DNA from: Escallonia rubra
Lineage: Eukaryota; Streptophyta; Magnoliopsida; Escalloniales; Escalloniaceae
NCBI GenBank assembly: GCA_033065855.1
Contig: JAVXUO010003132.1
Span: forward strand, 186,001 to 250,000
Length of the DNA: 64,000 nt
Reading direction: 5' to 3'
Shown: in pieces, positions 25,467-37,264 of the stretch
Position numbering within the stretch: position 1 is the first letter of the stretch
Layout of the letters: every line of letters starts with the position of its first letter
Notes under the pieces: model-generated
Seen by the model: only the letters and a program-made list of their open reading frames with translations
Database searches by the model: none
Told to the model about the DNA's origin: nothing
Program-made: the position numbers and the translations under genes

Positions 25467-25896
25467 TGATATGGGTAAAAATATACACCTGTGGGAGAGC
25501 GACACGTGTCGCAATCAGAGAAGTCTGAAACTGCCCCATGACTCTTGGAGAGGTAGGAAGTGGCATTTACCCACTCTCCCACTGTCCCATTATGGGTAAA
25601 TACTACCCATCAATTTTGTTAACTCCCCATTAAGGGGACGTAATCGACCATTTAATACTTTCCTATAAAATGAAAGTGAAAGGGAGGAAGATGGTAAGTT
25701 CTGACACTTTATAATATTATCAGATACTCTCTCAAAATGATGGACTGACTTAAGCATCGGAGGCTCCCCGCCGGAGCCCCCTCCGGGGGTCCCGGCGCGT
25801 CACCGTTTGCTCGTGTTGTGCTTTGCAGGTCTGCTCGTGTGCTCGTTTGGTCCCAACCGACGCTCGTTCGGTCCCGGTCAGTTTTTGGCCACAACA
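25467..25896 (+). repeat. 5' LTR of the LARD-like element
   Basis: 430 bp, begins TGATATGGG and ends CCACAACA. It holds a TATA-like CTATAAAATG near 25663 and a GC-rich stem (CCGGAGCCCCCTCCGGGG) near 25772. Confidence 0.94.
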
Positions 25897-26099
25897 TTTT
25901 GGCGCCATCCGTGGGACCGACTAGCCTAGCAGATCTTGAAACAAACACCTGACCAACGGCGCAAGTGGGGATCAGCGTGCCATCACTGGCCATCAGCGGT
26001 GTCTCTCATGCGCAGCCATGTTCCGTCCAGCCATGCAAGGCTACCACCGCACCACTGTCGGCGCGGAGCGACCCCCACTCTCAGTTAGGCCTCATTAGA

Positions 26100-27910
26100 A
26101 AAAATGCAAAAGGAAATGAGTTCTCCGGCAGAAGAATCATCTACAGCACCGACGGCGCACAATAGCCAGCTAACATCTGCAACACAGGCGGCCACATGGT
26201 GGCTCGTACAGCGGTTAGCGTACAATCGTTTGGTTCTCCAACAGCGTTACCACCGCAGCACACACCATCAAAATGGCAGCGCCGTTGCCAAAGCGTGGGC
26301 TGCCACCACCATACCAAACACTCCACCACAAAAAAGGATCCACAAAAAACAGTTGCGCCGCTGGAGCCACGAGACCAAGGAGCTGCCGCAGACAACGCGT
26401 CCTTCCCCGATCGCCGATGCCACTGGCACCGCCTCCACCCAGAACAGTCATCAATGGGTATCTCCTCCGCTCACACAGCTACAGCAAAACTGCCATAGCA
26501 AAAAAAAAAAACGGGTAAGGTAAGGTAGCAATTGACACCGGCGCCACCAGAAACACCGCCTATGACGGTGATGCTACAGCGAGACGCAGCGCCTATAACC
26601 GCTATTCAGTCCATTTCGTCTTCTCGCGTCTATGCCACTACATACATGCGACGCCAATGAAGCTCCCTTCCGGCGAAGCGTCGATCATCGAGCACGCACT
26701 ACGCCGCATCTACCATGCATTGCGCTAGGATTAGCATATCCGAGAGGCGACAACGATGGTGATAGAACCACAGCGACGATCGCCGCTATTCTGTCCAGTT
26801 CGTCTCTTCAGATCTCCGCTAGTAAGTCATCCCTCGCCTCAGCGCCACCAGATGTGCAGTGCCGCCAAGACCACCGCTTCAGACGGTGAAGCCGTAGCAG
26901 GCCGCAGCGCCATCACATCGTTCTATCAAGATGCAGCAATGACGCCTTTATTCTGAACAATCGCCGAACGGACCTACGCCCGTTTGCCCCAAATCACCAA
27001 AGGTCCATCACCATGGGTTGATAAACGACAATCTAGAAGCCATCACAAAAAAGAATCACCAGTCCGAGGCGACATTGTAGTCATCAGTGCATTGTCGCTG
27101 CCGTCATAAAAAAAATACAGAAAAAAGAGCCACCGCCGTGACGATGTCGTGACCACCACGATTGGTGTCGCAGCACCATGATCGGTGGCCCCAGATCTGC
27201 TGCCACAAAAGAGCCACCGCAATGGCTCCTCCTATTCCCATCACCCCCGCCTCAATTGGCGCTTCCATCGCCCAATCAACAGAGAATTACAACGCAAAAG
27301 GAAGAAGAAAAGAGGAAGTTTCCCCATCAGCCACCATCTCAACCGAGGGCAGTGCCGTCGCAACCATTGAGTGATCGCCACCATGGGTCCTTAATCAATC
27401 GCGCCCTAAAGCCACCAATCGGCTGCTACTACCCAGCAATGGACCAATCGGCCAGCATCACACCATCACGGCGCCGGAATAGCCACGGGTCCATTCCCCA
27501 TGAAGGTTCCATTTTGATCACCGCACCAAAGGCCCGTCACCGTGGGTCTTTATTGACAAATCGGTCGCCGTGGGTCTTCATCCCCAGTTCGGTCACTGCT
27601 ACAAATTACCTTCATCAACAATCATGCACGGTAGCCGCCGAACGGAAGACTACCGCCTTTGCTCGACCCATTTTATGCCGTCACGACCAACAGCAGCGGC
27701 TATCGCCAGAGACGCCACTTCTGCCACTATTCCATCCGAGCCTCAACCGTTGTAACCATCAAACACGCGGCCTTCGTCTGCAATCGACGTCCCCAAGGAG
27801 TAAATGGCCAGATCTAGACCCATCGGTAGGGATCGGCATTGACTATCGGCAATTGGTGGTCCTAATGACGATGGCACTGAGGCGACTCCATGGCTGGTCC
27901 CTTTTGTGAA
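26100..27910 (+). other. Low-stop, Pro/His/Arg-rich open region inside the LARD
   Basis: A GC-richer stretch with overlapping open frames in all three plus frames; the longest is 27178-27909, 243 codons. Predicted residues are low-complexity Pro, Ser, His and Arg, with no zinc knuckle, protease or other gag-like motif. Overlap of several frames argues for compositional lack of stops rather than selection. This is most likely structural or leader RNA of the element, and no function is assigned. Confidence 0.5.
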
Positions 27911-27969
27911 AGAGAAAATGACTTCATCAGGTGCACTCTTTCCTTTTAAGCAATTACGTTTTTGCCCCA

Positions 27970-29550
27970 AAAAGCTACATATTTAGACTTGAACCCACAA
28001 AGTTCTGTTTATTCGATATATGCAACATATATGTCTTAAAAGCTTGCGCTTGTAGCCTAACGTGTTTATCATATGTTCATCGCTAAAAATAAGATCTATG
28101 ATTTCTAGCTCCAGCACGCTTAGCATACATTTCTGTATGGCTTAAACATTATGGCCTAGAGACCCTATACGTATTCACTTTTTGGCAAAGCGCCTTCAGG
28201 CCATCTGAATGCTCATACTTTTTTATTATGCCTTACTTGTGACACATCGTAACTGCCTAATCGACAGGGTAATAATAGTGTCGCAGAATATGAGTACTAT
28301 TCTCAGTTAAGTGCTTTAGCGCTAAAATATAGTTGCCTTAATTAGCTCGTACGCTCTCTTTTTCTGTTGCGAGGGTTTCTATCACACCCAACTTCATAGT
28401 TGACGAAAATTCATAGCCCTGTGGCTTTAGTTACGCTAAGACCTTCAAAGGCAGCATCCTGTCGACCAAGCGTTGCCTAGACAAACCATGCTCCTCTAAC
28501 TTTATTTGCTCACCTAGCCAAGTAGACAGACTGCACTTCCTAGCTTTATCTACTTGTCTCACCGAGCCGACAAACAATTGTTCTTTTTAAGAACATGCCC
28601 TACACAATGACTAAGAAGCCACCTTTGCATCTATGCCTTCTTAGTCAGGGGGGGCTACATGTACATGAGATTATAACCTTCGACATGGAGCCTGCACTCC
28701 CGGTCATATGATGGCCGAGCAGCACGAACTACTTGTCACCACTCATGCCATATAAGAATCTATCAAGCAGTTACAAGCCTTGATCAATCATCCTTCTCGG
28801 ATGTATCGAGCACTACAAAACCACCACCCGTCGACACCAACATAATCAATGATGCCTCACCTTACCTCTTCATCATCACGCTAAGAGTAGCTGCACATAA
28901 TGTCCAAGGTCACCCGAACATCGAATCTGAAAATAATCTCGCTTTATGCATCACGAGAATAACCAAAACTGTTGCAAGAGCCATATCACTTTTTCTAAAT
29001 GACGAGGAGCATCGTCATCCTAGAAATAAACAGCCTACGAAGATATTACGAGGCTCACTCTTTAGTACCTCAGTCGTGCTCTAGCCACTTTCAGGACCGA
29101 TATTTTGAGAAGCTCAACATCACTCAGCACACCTTCAATAAGGACATTTGCGTTGGTCTAGCCTAGCACCCGTGCTCATCTCTTTAAGAGTCGCCTAAAA
29201 CTTGGCCTCACTGAGCACTCATACTCCTTTCTTGAGGAGTCACGTAAGCCTCTAATAGACTCATATCTCCGTTCGTCAAATCGAGTAGAGATCTTTCAGA
29301 TTCCTAGCTCACTGCTCGCTGGACCAAGCAGAAGAGCTCTGATGGACTCCTACCTCGTTCAAAATGAAATGAAATTAAGAAAAATGAAATGGGTTCTCCT
29401 TATATAGAGATACTATTAAAATTCGATGAACAGGATTTTACGACCATTGGGATAACCAGCATGTGGCGACCATCCATCAATAAAACAGGGGGGCAAATTT
29501 ACCCATGTACACTTTGATGGAAACATTGGCAAAACTAAAAGAAGATACTT
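27970..29550. other. LARD interior without coding signal
   Basis: AT-balanced sequence with no domain on either strand. It contains a second polypurine-like AACAGGGGGGCAAA near 29485. Confidence 0.5.
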
Positions 29551-29559
29551 TAATCAAAA

Positions 29560-31110
29560 CCTATACTCGCTCATCCGAGTAGACAAGCTATTTGGTCTTA
29601 GCCTCTGCCGAGCAGACGAGCACACAGACCCATGCCTCTGCTCTAGCCGAGTAGACAAGCGTATTTGGTCTCTAGCCGAGTAGACAAGCGTATTTGGTAT
29701 TAGCCTCTGCCGAACAGACGAGCGCACAGACCCATGCCTCTGCTCTAGCCGAGTAGACAAGCGTATTTGGTCTTAGCCTCTGCCGAGCAGACGAGCGGAC
29801 AGACCCATGCATCTGCTCTAGCCGAGTAGACAAGCGTATTTGGTATTAGCCTCTGCCGAGCAGACGAGCGCACAGACCCATGCCTCTGCTCTAGCCGAGT
29901 AGACAAGCATATTTGGTCTTAGCCTCTGTCGAGCAGGCGAGCGCACAGACCCATGCATCTGCTCTAGCTGAGTAGACAGGCGTATTTGGTCTTAGCCTTT
30001 GCCGAGCAGACGAGCGGACAGACCCATGCATCTGCTCTAGCTGAGTAGACATGCGTATTTGGTCTTAGCCTCTTCCGAGCAGACGAGCGCACAGACCCAT
30101 GCCTCTATTCTAGCCGAGTAGACAAGCGTATTTGGTCTTAGCCTCTGCCGAGCAGACGAGCGGACAGACCCATGCATCTGCTCTAGCTGAGTAGACAAGC
30201 GTATTTGGTCTTAGCCTCTACCGAGCAGACGAGCTCAACAGACCCATGCCTCTACTCTAGCCGAGTAGACGAGCGCCTTTGGTCTTAGCCTCTGCTGAGC
30301 AGACGAGCGGACAGACCCATGCCTCTACTCTAGTCGAGTAGACGAGCTTAACAGACCCATGCTTCTACTCTAGCTGAGTAGACGAACGCCTTTGGTCTTT
30401 ACCTCTACCGAGCAGACGAGCACACAAACCCATGCTTCTACTCTAACTGAGTAGACGATCGTATTTGGTCTTAGCATCTGCCGAGCAAACGAGCGCACAG
30501 ACCCATGCCTCTACTCTAGCCAAGTAGACGAGCGTATTTGGTCTTAGCCTCTGCCGAGCAGACGAGCTCAACAGACCCATGCTTCTGCTCTAACTGAGTA
30601 GCGAGCGTATTTGGTCTTAGCCTCTGCCGAGCAGACGAGCGCACAGACCCATGCCTCTGCTTTAGTCGAGTAGACGAGCTCTTTTGGTGTTAGCCTCTGC
30701 CAAGCAGACAAGCACATTAGACCCTTTTTGCCTCTACTCGCCCAATCGAGTAGGCGAACTCCATTCGAGGTCTAAGCCTCTGCTCGCAAAGCCAAATAGA
30801 CGAGCACATTAGACCCCTCTGTCTATACTCGCCCAGTCGAGTATACAAGCTCCCTCTGAGGTCAGTCTTTGTGCTCACGAATCTGAACAGACGAGCATCT
30901 TTAGAACCTTTAAGTCTCTGCTTGCCAGGCTGAGCAGACGAGCACATTAGTCTCAGTCTCTCTGCTCGCCAATCGAGCAGACAAGCGCCTTTAGAACCTC
31001 TAAGCCTCTACTCGCTAGGCTGAGCAGACGAACACATTAGAGTTATCTCGCCGAGCCGAGCAGACGAGCGCCTTTGGAGTCTCCTAAGCCTCAGCTCGCT
31101 AGGCCGAGGC
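29560..31110. repeat. 73-bp tandem array inside the LARD
   Basis: The unit includes GCCGAGTAGACAAGCGTATT, then TTGGTCTTAGCCTCTGC, CGAGCAGACGAGCG and CACAGACCCATGC. Successive copies start at 29748, 29821 and 29894, giving a 73-bp period. Copies in the first kilobase are well preserved; from about 30.7 kb they decay into looser GAGCAGACGAGC phrases. Each unit has two related half-units (GAGTAGAC and GAGCAGAC). The array sits in the 3' half, as reported for tandem repeats in Tat-type elements. Confidence 0.93.
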
Positions 31111-31453
31111 GACTAGCAGCAGATGAGCTCCTTTAAGACTCTACTCAACCAGCTAAGCAAAAGACTACATCCATGCTCTCTACTCAGCTGGCCGAGTAGA
31201 CGAGCACGTTTAAGGCCTCTACTCTGTCAATCGAGTAAGCGAGCCCTTTCTAACCCTGTATTCGGCAGGCCGGATAAACAAGCCCGCCTTTGCCAAACTA
31301 AAAGTTTCTGCACTCTACCAATGAGAGAGATATATCACTTTTGGTTTAAATTCCTAACGCGGAGCATCCCTTAATAGGGTCCAAAATTTGATGCTAAGTC
31401 AATTATCCTGCTTCCACATTCTTTCTCAGAAAGAACATGGAATGGGGGGCAAA

Positions 31454-31884
31454 TGATATGGGTAAAAATATACACCTGTGGGAGAGCGACACGTGTCGTA
31501 ATCAGAGAAGTCTGAAACTGCCCCATGACTCTTGGAGAGGTAGGAAGTGGCATTTACCCACTCTCCCACTCTCCCATTATGGGTAAATAACTACCCATCA
31601 ATTTTGTTAACTCCCCATTAAGGGGACGTAACCGACCATTTAATACTTTCCTATAAAATGAAAATGAAAGGGAGGAAGATGGTAAGTTCTAACACTTTAT
31701 AATATTATCAGATACTCTCTCAAAATGATGGACTGACTTAAGCATCGGAGGCTCCCCGCCGGAGCCCCCTCCGGGGGTCCCGGCGCGTCACCGTTTGCTC
31801 GTGTTGTGCTTTGCAGGTCTGCTCGCGTGCTCGTTTGGTCCCAACCGACGCTCGTACAGTCCCGGTCAGTTTTTGGCCACAACA
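31454..31884 (+). repeat. 3' LTR of the LARD-like element
   Basis: 431 bp, near-identical to 25467-25896, and followed by the GTTAG duplication. Confidence 0.94.
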
Positions 31885-31889
31885 GTTAG

Positions 31890-32286
31890 AACCCTTTTTT
31901 TAGTATAATCATATGGGCCTTTGACATAAACTATTCGGAGTTGAATATTTCAAATCTAAACTTTAACCTAACATGTTAGATTTTGAGTTTTAAGGATTTG
32001 GTTGTCACGTCTGAATTATCTTGGGCTCAATTGATTTAGTATTTCTGAGAATTTGTAGAGTTCTTTGTTGAAATTCCCCTTGAATAAGACGGTGTAGAGT
32101 TATATGAACGAAAATGACTTTATCGACTTTGTTCTCTTTTGCTTATCCAACTTTGACAAGATTCACCATTCTTGAAGACATAGGATGCGAATTTCTTTTT
32201 TCCTTACCTGATGTCCATTATCCAAAATCGATCAGAATGTTTTATTCCAACACCGCCTCGGCACCCTTTCTATTGATGTTTCCAAA
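31890..32286. other. Intergenic, no gene
   Basis: AT-rich spacer between the LARD target duplication and the CCCTC target duplication of the second solo LTR. The frame at 32114-32308 shows no family resemblance. Confidence 0.5.
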
Positions 32287-33064
32287 CCCTCTGAAACCAA
32301 AAAGATAACCTTAGAGGGGGGTGATTAGGATTTTAAGACTACTTAAAAAAATTAACAAGTAAACATTACAAACTTAGAGAAGATATGAATAACACTTGAA
32401 AAGCTACGAACAACAAGCCTCAAACAAAATATCTCAAATAAGTAAACTAACCAATCTCAACACAAGTATAAAACGATAAAGTAAAGAGGGAGGGGTTTAA
32501 AGATACTTGACAAGGAGATTTAAATGGTTCGGCTTGAAATACCCTTAAGCCTACGTCCACCCCTTCAAGGAAGTCCCTTAAAAAGCCCTAGAATCCACTA
32601 GTATGATCTTCCTTACGGGTCAAGATCAAACCTCTTACAATCCCTTGATGCTATACCCACATCAAGAATAAGCTTTGACAATCCCAAAGCTCCAAAGCTT
32701 GACAACCCCAAGCTTTGATACAAGAAACTTTAGATGAAAAAATGTGTACAAGATTTCACTCTCAAGAAGTAGATAAGTACAAGTTTAAGCTCTAGAACAG
32801 GAGAGATGAGTGTATGATGACTTATGAAATTGTATATCTCTCAAATGTAAGCTCACAATAAATGCTCTCTTGAAATGGATGAGAAACAATGAAAATCAAG
32901 AGAGATTGAACAATTGCTTTGATCTTTGAGTATATGCAAGATAAGAAGGCTTTGAATGCAATTGATGAATCAAAGCTATGCCCAAGATGAGTATTTATAT
33001 GTGTGGGAATTAATATGACCGTTTGGAGTTAGGTGGAGCATTAATTGCGCCAAACGGTAAATCC

Positions 33065-33235
33065 AGTCGACTGTATTCCCAAAGTAGCCGTTGGAAATTC
33101 AAAATTTCTAACATGCAGTCGACTGTATTGCAATGCAATCGACTGTAATAGGCTACTGGAAGTATTGCAGTCGACTGTAATACCTCACTGCCCAACTTGC
33201 AGTCGACTGCATTCCAATGCGGTCGACTGCATTCC
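33065..33235. repeat. Cluster of CAGTCGACTG palindromes in solo LTR copy 2
   Basis: Four exact CAGTCGACTG copies and two variants (CAATCGACTG, CGGTCGACTG) within about 170 bp, followed or preceded by TATT, TAAT or CATT. It corresponds to the cluster at 17425-17605. Confidence 0.9.
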
Positions 33236-33989
33236 TAAAAATGTAGTTTCCTTGTTTTCAGAGAATGAAAAACTTTTATGCAAGCAAGGGAAACCTATGG
33301 GAAAGTTCTAGGTATACAGTCGTCGATACGATCAACTCTCTATGTCTAGTTTACAAAGAAAGAAATAAAAGCATCACCACAAGAAAAAAGGCTTTTAGCG
33401 ATGGGGAAATCCGTCGCTAAAAGCCCAAAATCAGTCACAAAAGGTTTTAGCGACGGATTTACCGTCGCTAAAAGTCCCTCGTATAAAAGTCCGTTACTAA
33501 AAGTTTGGCGACGGAATTTTCAAATCCGTCGTTTAATATTTCACTTTTTGCGACGGAGTTATTTATTAATTAATTAGCGAGGGAATATCCGTCGCTAATT
33601 ATATTTTAAGTATTTTAATTTATTTTCTGTTTTGTAAAATTAGCGACGGAATAAATGTTTTAACGACGGAATATTCCGTCGCTAAAAAGCTGATAGTATG
33701 AACACTTTTAGTGACGGAATTAATCCGTTGCCAAAAGTCAAATTTTTTAAAAAAATTATTTTATTTTTCTATTACCCAGACCTGTAATAAAATTTTCATT
33801 TCTCAACAACAACGCACAATAATCAATACACAAAGAAATATATATAATCAATCATAAAAAATGTTTATTATAAAAAAATACTCATTATGTACAAGCCGGG
33901 AACCGGATACAGCCGGTTAGGGGAGGGGAGAAGAGTACAAGTCGGGCGAGGGGTGGGACAAGCTGGGACCGAGCACGAGAAGGGGCTCA

Positions 33990-35587
33990 TTAGGGGTTGC
34001 CGAGTCCCGGATCTGGATCATGCTGATCCGGGACCGGCTCGGCATGTCCAGCAACGGTACCCTGCTGATCCTGCTCCCTGATCATCCTCAACACCACCGT
34101 AGCAATACCCTGGATCTCCTCGTCGTCCAACGAATTTCGAGGAGCCGGTGTCTGCGGAGGGGCAGCGGGGGGTGAGGACGCTCCTATCACGGCATGAGCA
34201 GTCGTATGCGGCCTTTCGGCCAGTTGATGACCTCCGGCGTATCCAGCCATCGCTTCAACGCCCCAGTACTCGCACCTGTACTAGTGGACGCTGATGGCTG
34301 TCCGGACTGCTGCTCGGACCCCCTAAGTTGTTCATACGAGGCCTGCAAAAACAGTGATTTAAAGATATGTTAGGGCATTAATTAACGAACAGACATTGAG
34401 GATAGAAAGATAAAAATTTAACAACTTAAACAAATTGACTCACATCGATCCGCCGGGCAATATCTGAAATATAGTCGACCGCCCGGTGCGCCTCGTCCTT
34501 GTCCTTCTTCTGCACGTGCGTCATACTATACGTCAGAGCTACGACCTCATCCTCCTCCAGATCTGGGTGCTCGACCGCATTCATGTGTCGGACGATGTCG
34601 TGTGGCACCGACCCCCCCGTGTGCGTCGGATTTCTGTTCTGTCTGTTCTCGGCCCCGCTCTTACTCTTGGCGTCCCAGCCTGGATCCGCAGCCCATCGAT
34701 CTATCATCTCCCCCCATACAGTCGGAGATATCCAATGTGGGGGATATCTCGTCATCTCTGTCATCGGGGCACCCTCGGGCACCATCTTCTTCGCCCGGTA
34801 CCGTGCGTCGTGGAGCCATCGGCGGTAATTCTTGCCGATGTAAGCAAAGAAGGCATGCTGCCCCAGTGCCTGCTGATCAGGTGAGTCAAACGTGAACCCC
34901 TCCTATAAGGCATTCAATAACACAAATTTACTACATAAAACAAACTCTAATTAAACAAATACTATCGCAGAAAAAAATACTTCACCGTACCAGCCACTCC
35001 TCCCATAGGGACTCCCTCGCAGCGGCATCCCAGTCCTTCCAGTACAGGCGTGGCTCGAAGAATCGGCCCTTCACAAGAACGTCGATCTTCATCCTCGCCT
35101 GATTCTCCATGATCCTGCCAAAGAAGTAAATAAATTAATATAGTTCAAATATAAATTAACACCCCAAAATTTTAAATATAAGGCATGATATGATTTTTTT
35201 TTACTTACAGGCCCTCCTAGGTGAGCGTAACTCTCTGTTTACGTTGGGGGTCGATGCGTACCCCGCGTGTCGGACCACGGCCTGGTCGAGATCCTACAAA
35301 ACACAGACAATAATACAGTTCAAATATACTTTAAATCAAAGGCTAGCGAAAATGTACTAAACCCCGTTATCAACTATACCTGAGGTAGAACCCACGGAAG
35401 AAGGAGAATCAACGCGCGTGTGGGATGAATCTGCATCGGGTTGGGGCGACGGCTGGGGCTGGGGCCCCATCTGCTGTACACGAGCACTCTGTGCCTCGTC
35501 ATCAGTGGGCAATGACGAGGTGGGACCCACCAGGGAGGAAGCAGCTCGGCGTCCAGCCCAGCCACGAATAGCCCGTATCCTATCCAT
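33990..35587 (-). pseudogene. CACTA TNP1-like protein (Transposase_24 / Ptta/En/Spm type)
   Basis: Exon-like blocks on the minus strand: 35587-35360 starting MDRIRAIRGW; about 35300-35215 with GRGPTRGVRIDPQRK; about 35112-34985 with KIDVLVKGRFFEP and LWEEWLV; 34905-34430 with QALGQHAFFAYIGKNYRRWL, PPHWISPTVW, the typical KSKSGAENRQNR and HTGGS, and LTYSMTHV; and 34345-33990 with a Pro/Ser tail. The PPxWISPxVW...NRxNR...HTGGS order is diagnostic of the accessory protein family of plant CACTA elements, which binds subterminal repeats. At least two lesions are apparent: a TAG in the second block near 35220 and a frame change near 34265. Confidence 0.83.
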
Positions 35588-35829
35588 AGCTGACTTCGTA
35601 TAAATAAATTACAAAGACATTAACACATTAAAAACAATAATTTAGCAGAAATCATCATCGGCATTATATATATATGAACGGAGGTGCAAAAACACATCAA
35701 CATGAACCAAGTTCTAATTAGTTTCTACATTTTTTCCGTGATGTTACAACATTACAAGTCAATCATTTTCAGTTTGAGAATCATCATCATCTTCATCACT
35801 TTCCTCGTCGTCCTCTTTTTCGTGGGACT

Positions 35830-36705
35830 CGTCGTCCTATTCATCTTTTAATTCATCCTCTTCATCAGTAGACTCAATCACATCATCTCCAACACTTTCC
35901 ACGTCTTCCCCGTCATCATCTACGACTTCTTCTCCTACATGAAGTATTGTTGGAAGAGGAAGATCGTCCTCCTCGTTGTTGACCTCAACAGGGAACAAGA
36001 CAGGTTGGTGGTCGGCTTGAAAGGAGTCTAGCTCACTGTCATATGTCACGGGAAATTTCTTGGACTTGATAATTGTATACCAATGAGATTTGGGATTAGC
36101 GACGTCCTCCGCTTAAAAGACTTGTACAACTTGACTAGCAAACACAAAGGGCTCGTCTGATGCAAGTCTTGACTTGACATTGACATCTACAATCCTTCGA
36201 GAGCTAACACGGATTCCTCTACTGCATGTGACATCGAACCACGTACACTTGAACATTACTAGGCGGTTTTGGGAACCCAGATATGTTAGCTCAACAATCT
36301 CATCTAGCTCTCCGTAAAAGTCCATGCAATTCTCGTCATAACAGTCGTCGTTAACTAAGACTCCACTGTTTTGGGTTTATTTTGTTCGGTCATCATCTTT
36401 TACGTTAAACCTAAACCCGTTGATGATATAGCCTCCATGACAAGATGTTTGTTTGTTTAGCTAGTAATTTCAAGTAGGAGGCCACTGGTCTATCCATTGA
36501 CTGAATCTATTGTAGATGACGGTAAACGTTAAGGATAAATCAGTATACTAATTAGCCACAGAACTGTATATAACACATAATATAATTTTGTTAAACAATC
36601 TTACACGCCTTCTGAACCACTGTACAAATTGTGATTTCCGATAAGATTCAAGTCTAGCGAAATCAGTGATTAAAGATTCCGCATCGAACTCACTGCAAAC
36701 CAATA
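35830..36705 (-). pseudogene. CACTA TNP2-like transposase, C-terminal part only
   Basis: Minus-strand remnants of the TNP2 C-terminal domain: FARLESYRKSQFVQWFRRRV (about 36690-36610), GGYIINGFRFNVKDDDRT (about 36440-36390), then FYGELDEIVELTYLG, FKCTWFDVTCSRGI and DEPFVFASQVVQVF (36325-36113). This order matches the DUF4216-type end of En/Spm TNPD/TNP2 transposases. An acidic tail follows at 36049-35837. The upstream Transposase_21 catalytic region is absent and is replaced by repeats from 36.72 kb onward. Stops lie between the blocks. Confidence 0.82.
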
Positions 36706-36719
36706 TAGTTGACTCGCTT

Positions 36720-37200
36720 ATCACATACTTTCATTAGGGCTAATTAGGCTTAATTGGGTTATGTTAGGGCTAATTAGTGTTAATGAGGATTACCTTTGAG
36801 TAATTATAGCTAATTAGGGTTGATTAGGACTAATTAGGGTTATTTTGAGCTAATTAGGGTTTAATTGTGCGGAGTAGTGTTGATTAGTCCTAATTAGGCT
36901 TAATTGGGTTATTAGGCTTAGCTATGACTACTTAGGCGCATAATTAGAGTTTAGTTAGGTTTTAGGGTTTAGGGTTTAATTAATCTAATCACGGGTCTAC
37001 AAGATATGAGTAATTAGGGCTAATTAGGGTTTAATTTGGACTGATTGGTGTTAATTAGGATCAATTTGGGGTACTTACAGCTAATTTAATTTTCATTGGA
37101 TTCTTAGGGTTAATTAAAACTAATTAGGCTCGTTAGAGCTAATTAGGGTTAGTTGGGTTCATTAGGGTTAATCGGGACTAATTAGGGCACGATGAGATTC
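36720..37200. repeat. Degenerate AATTAGGG repeat array in the CACTA
   Basis: Dozens of short phrases of the form GCTAATTAGGGTTAATTAGG, including a TTTTAGGGTTTAGGGTTTA stretch near 36960 that equals the plant telomere unit. The order is irregular and no long exact TTTAGGG run exists. Confidence 0.85.
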
Positions 37201-37264
37201 TAAGGGGTGTTAAAAATGTCGCGTTAACCTAATTAACCTAAATTCAACAACCAACCATTCAACT

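Larger units (their letters stand above)
25467..31884 (+). mobile_element. Non-autonomous LTR retrotransposon (LARD-like)
   Basis: Two direct LTRs (25467-25896 and 31454-31884) are flanked by a perfect 5-bp duplication GTTAG (25462-25466 and 31885-31889). A PBS-like TGGCGCCATCCGTGGGACC follows the 5' LTR at 25900, and the polypurine AATGGGGGGCAAA lies directly before the 3' LTR. The 5.56-kb interior has no gag or pol domain on either strand, so mobilisation would need a partner element. The PBS wording and the TAAGCATCGG phrase in the LTR are reminiscent of Tat-lineage gypsy elements (inference). The LTRs differ by about eight substitutions and one indel by hand count (about 2%), so the insertion is younger than the chromovirus at 1-7 kb. 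Confidence 0.93.

Noticed and set aside
27178-27909. 243-codon open frame in the LARD interior
   Set aside because: Low-complexity Pro/Ser/His/Arg product, overlapped by open frames in the other two plus frames, no domain; composition effect.
29560-31110. Regular short repeats resembling a CRISPR array
   Set aside because: Contiguous 73-bp tandem units without unique spacers, inside a plant LTR element.
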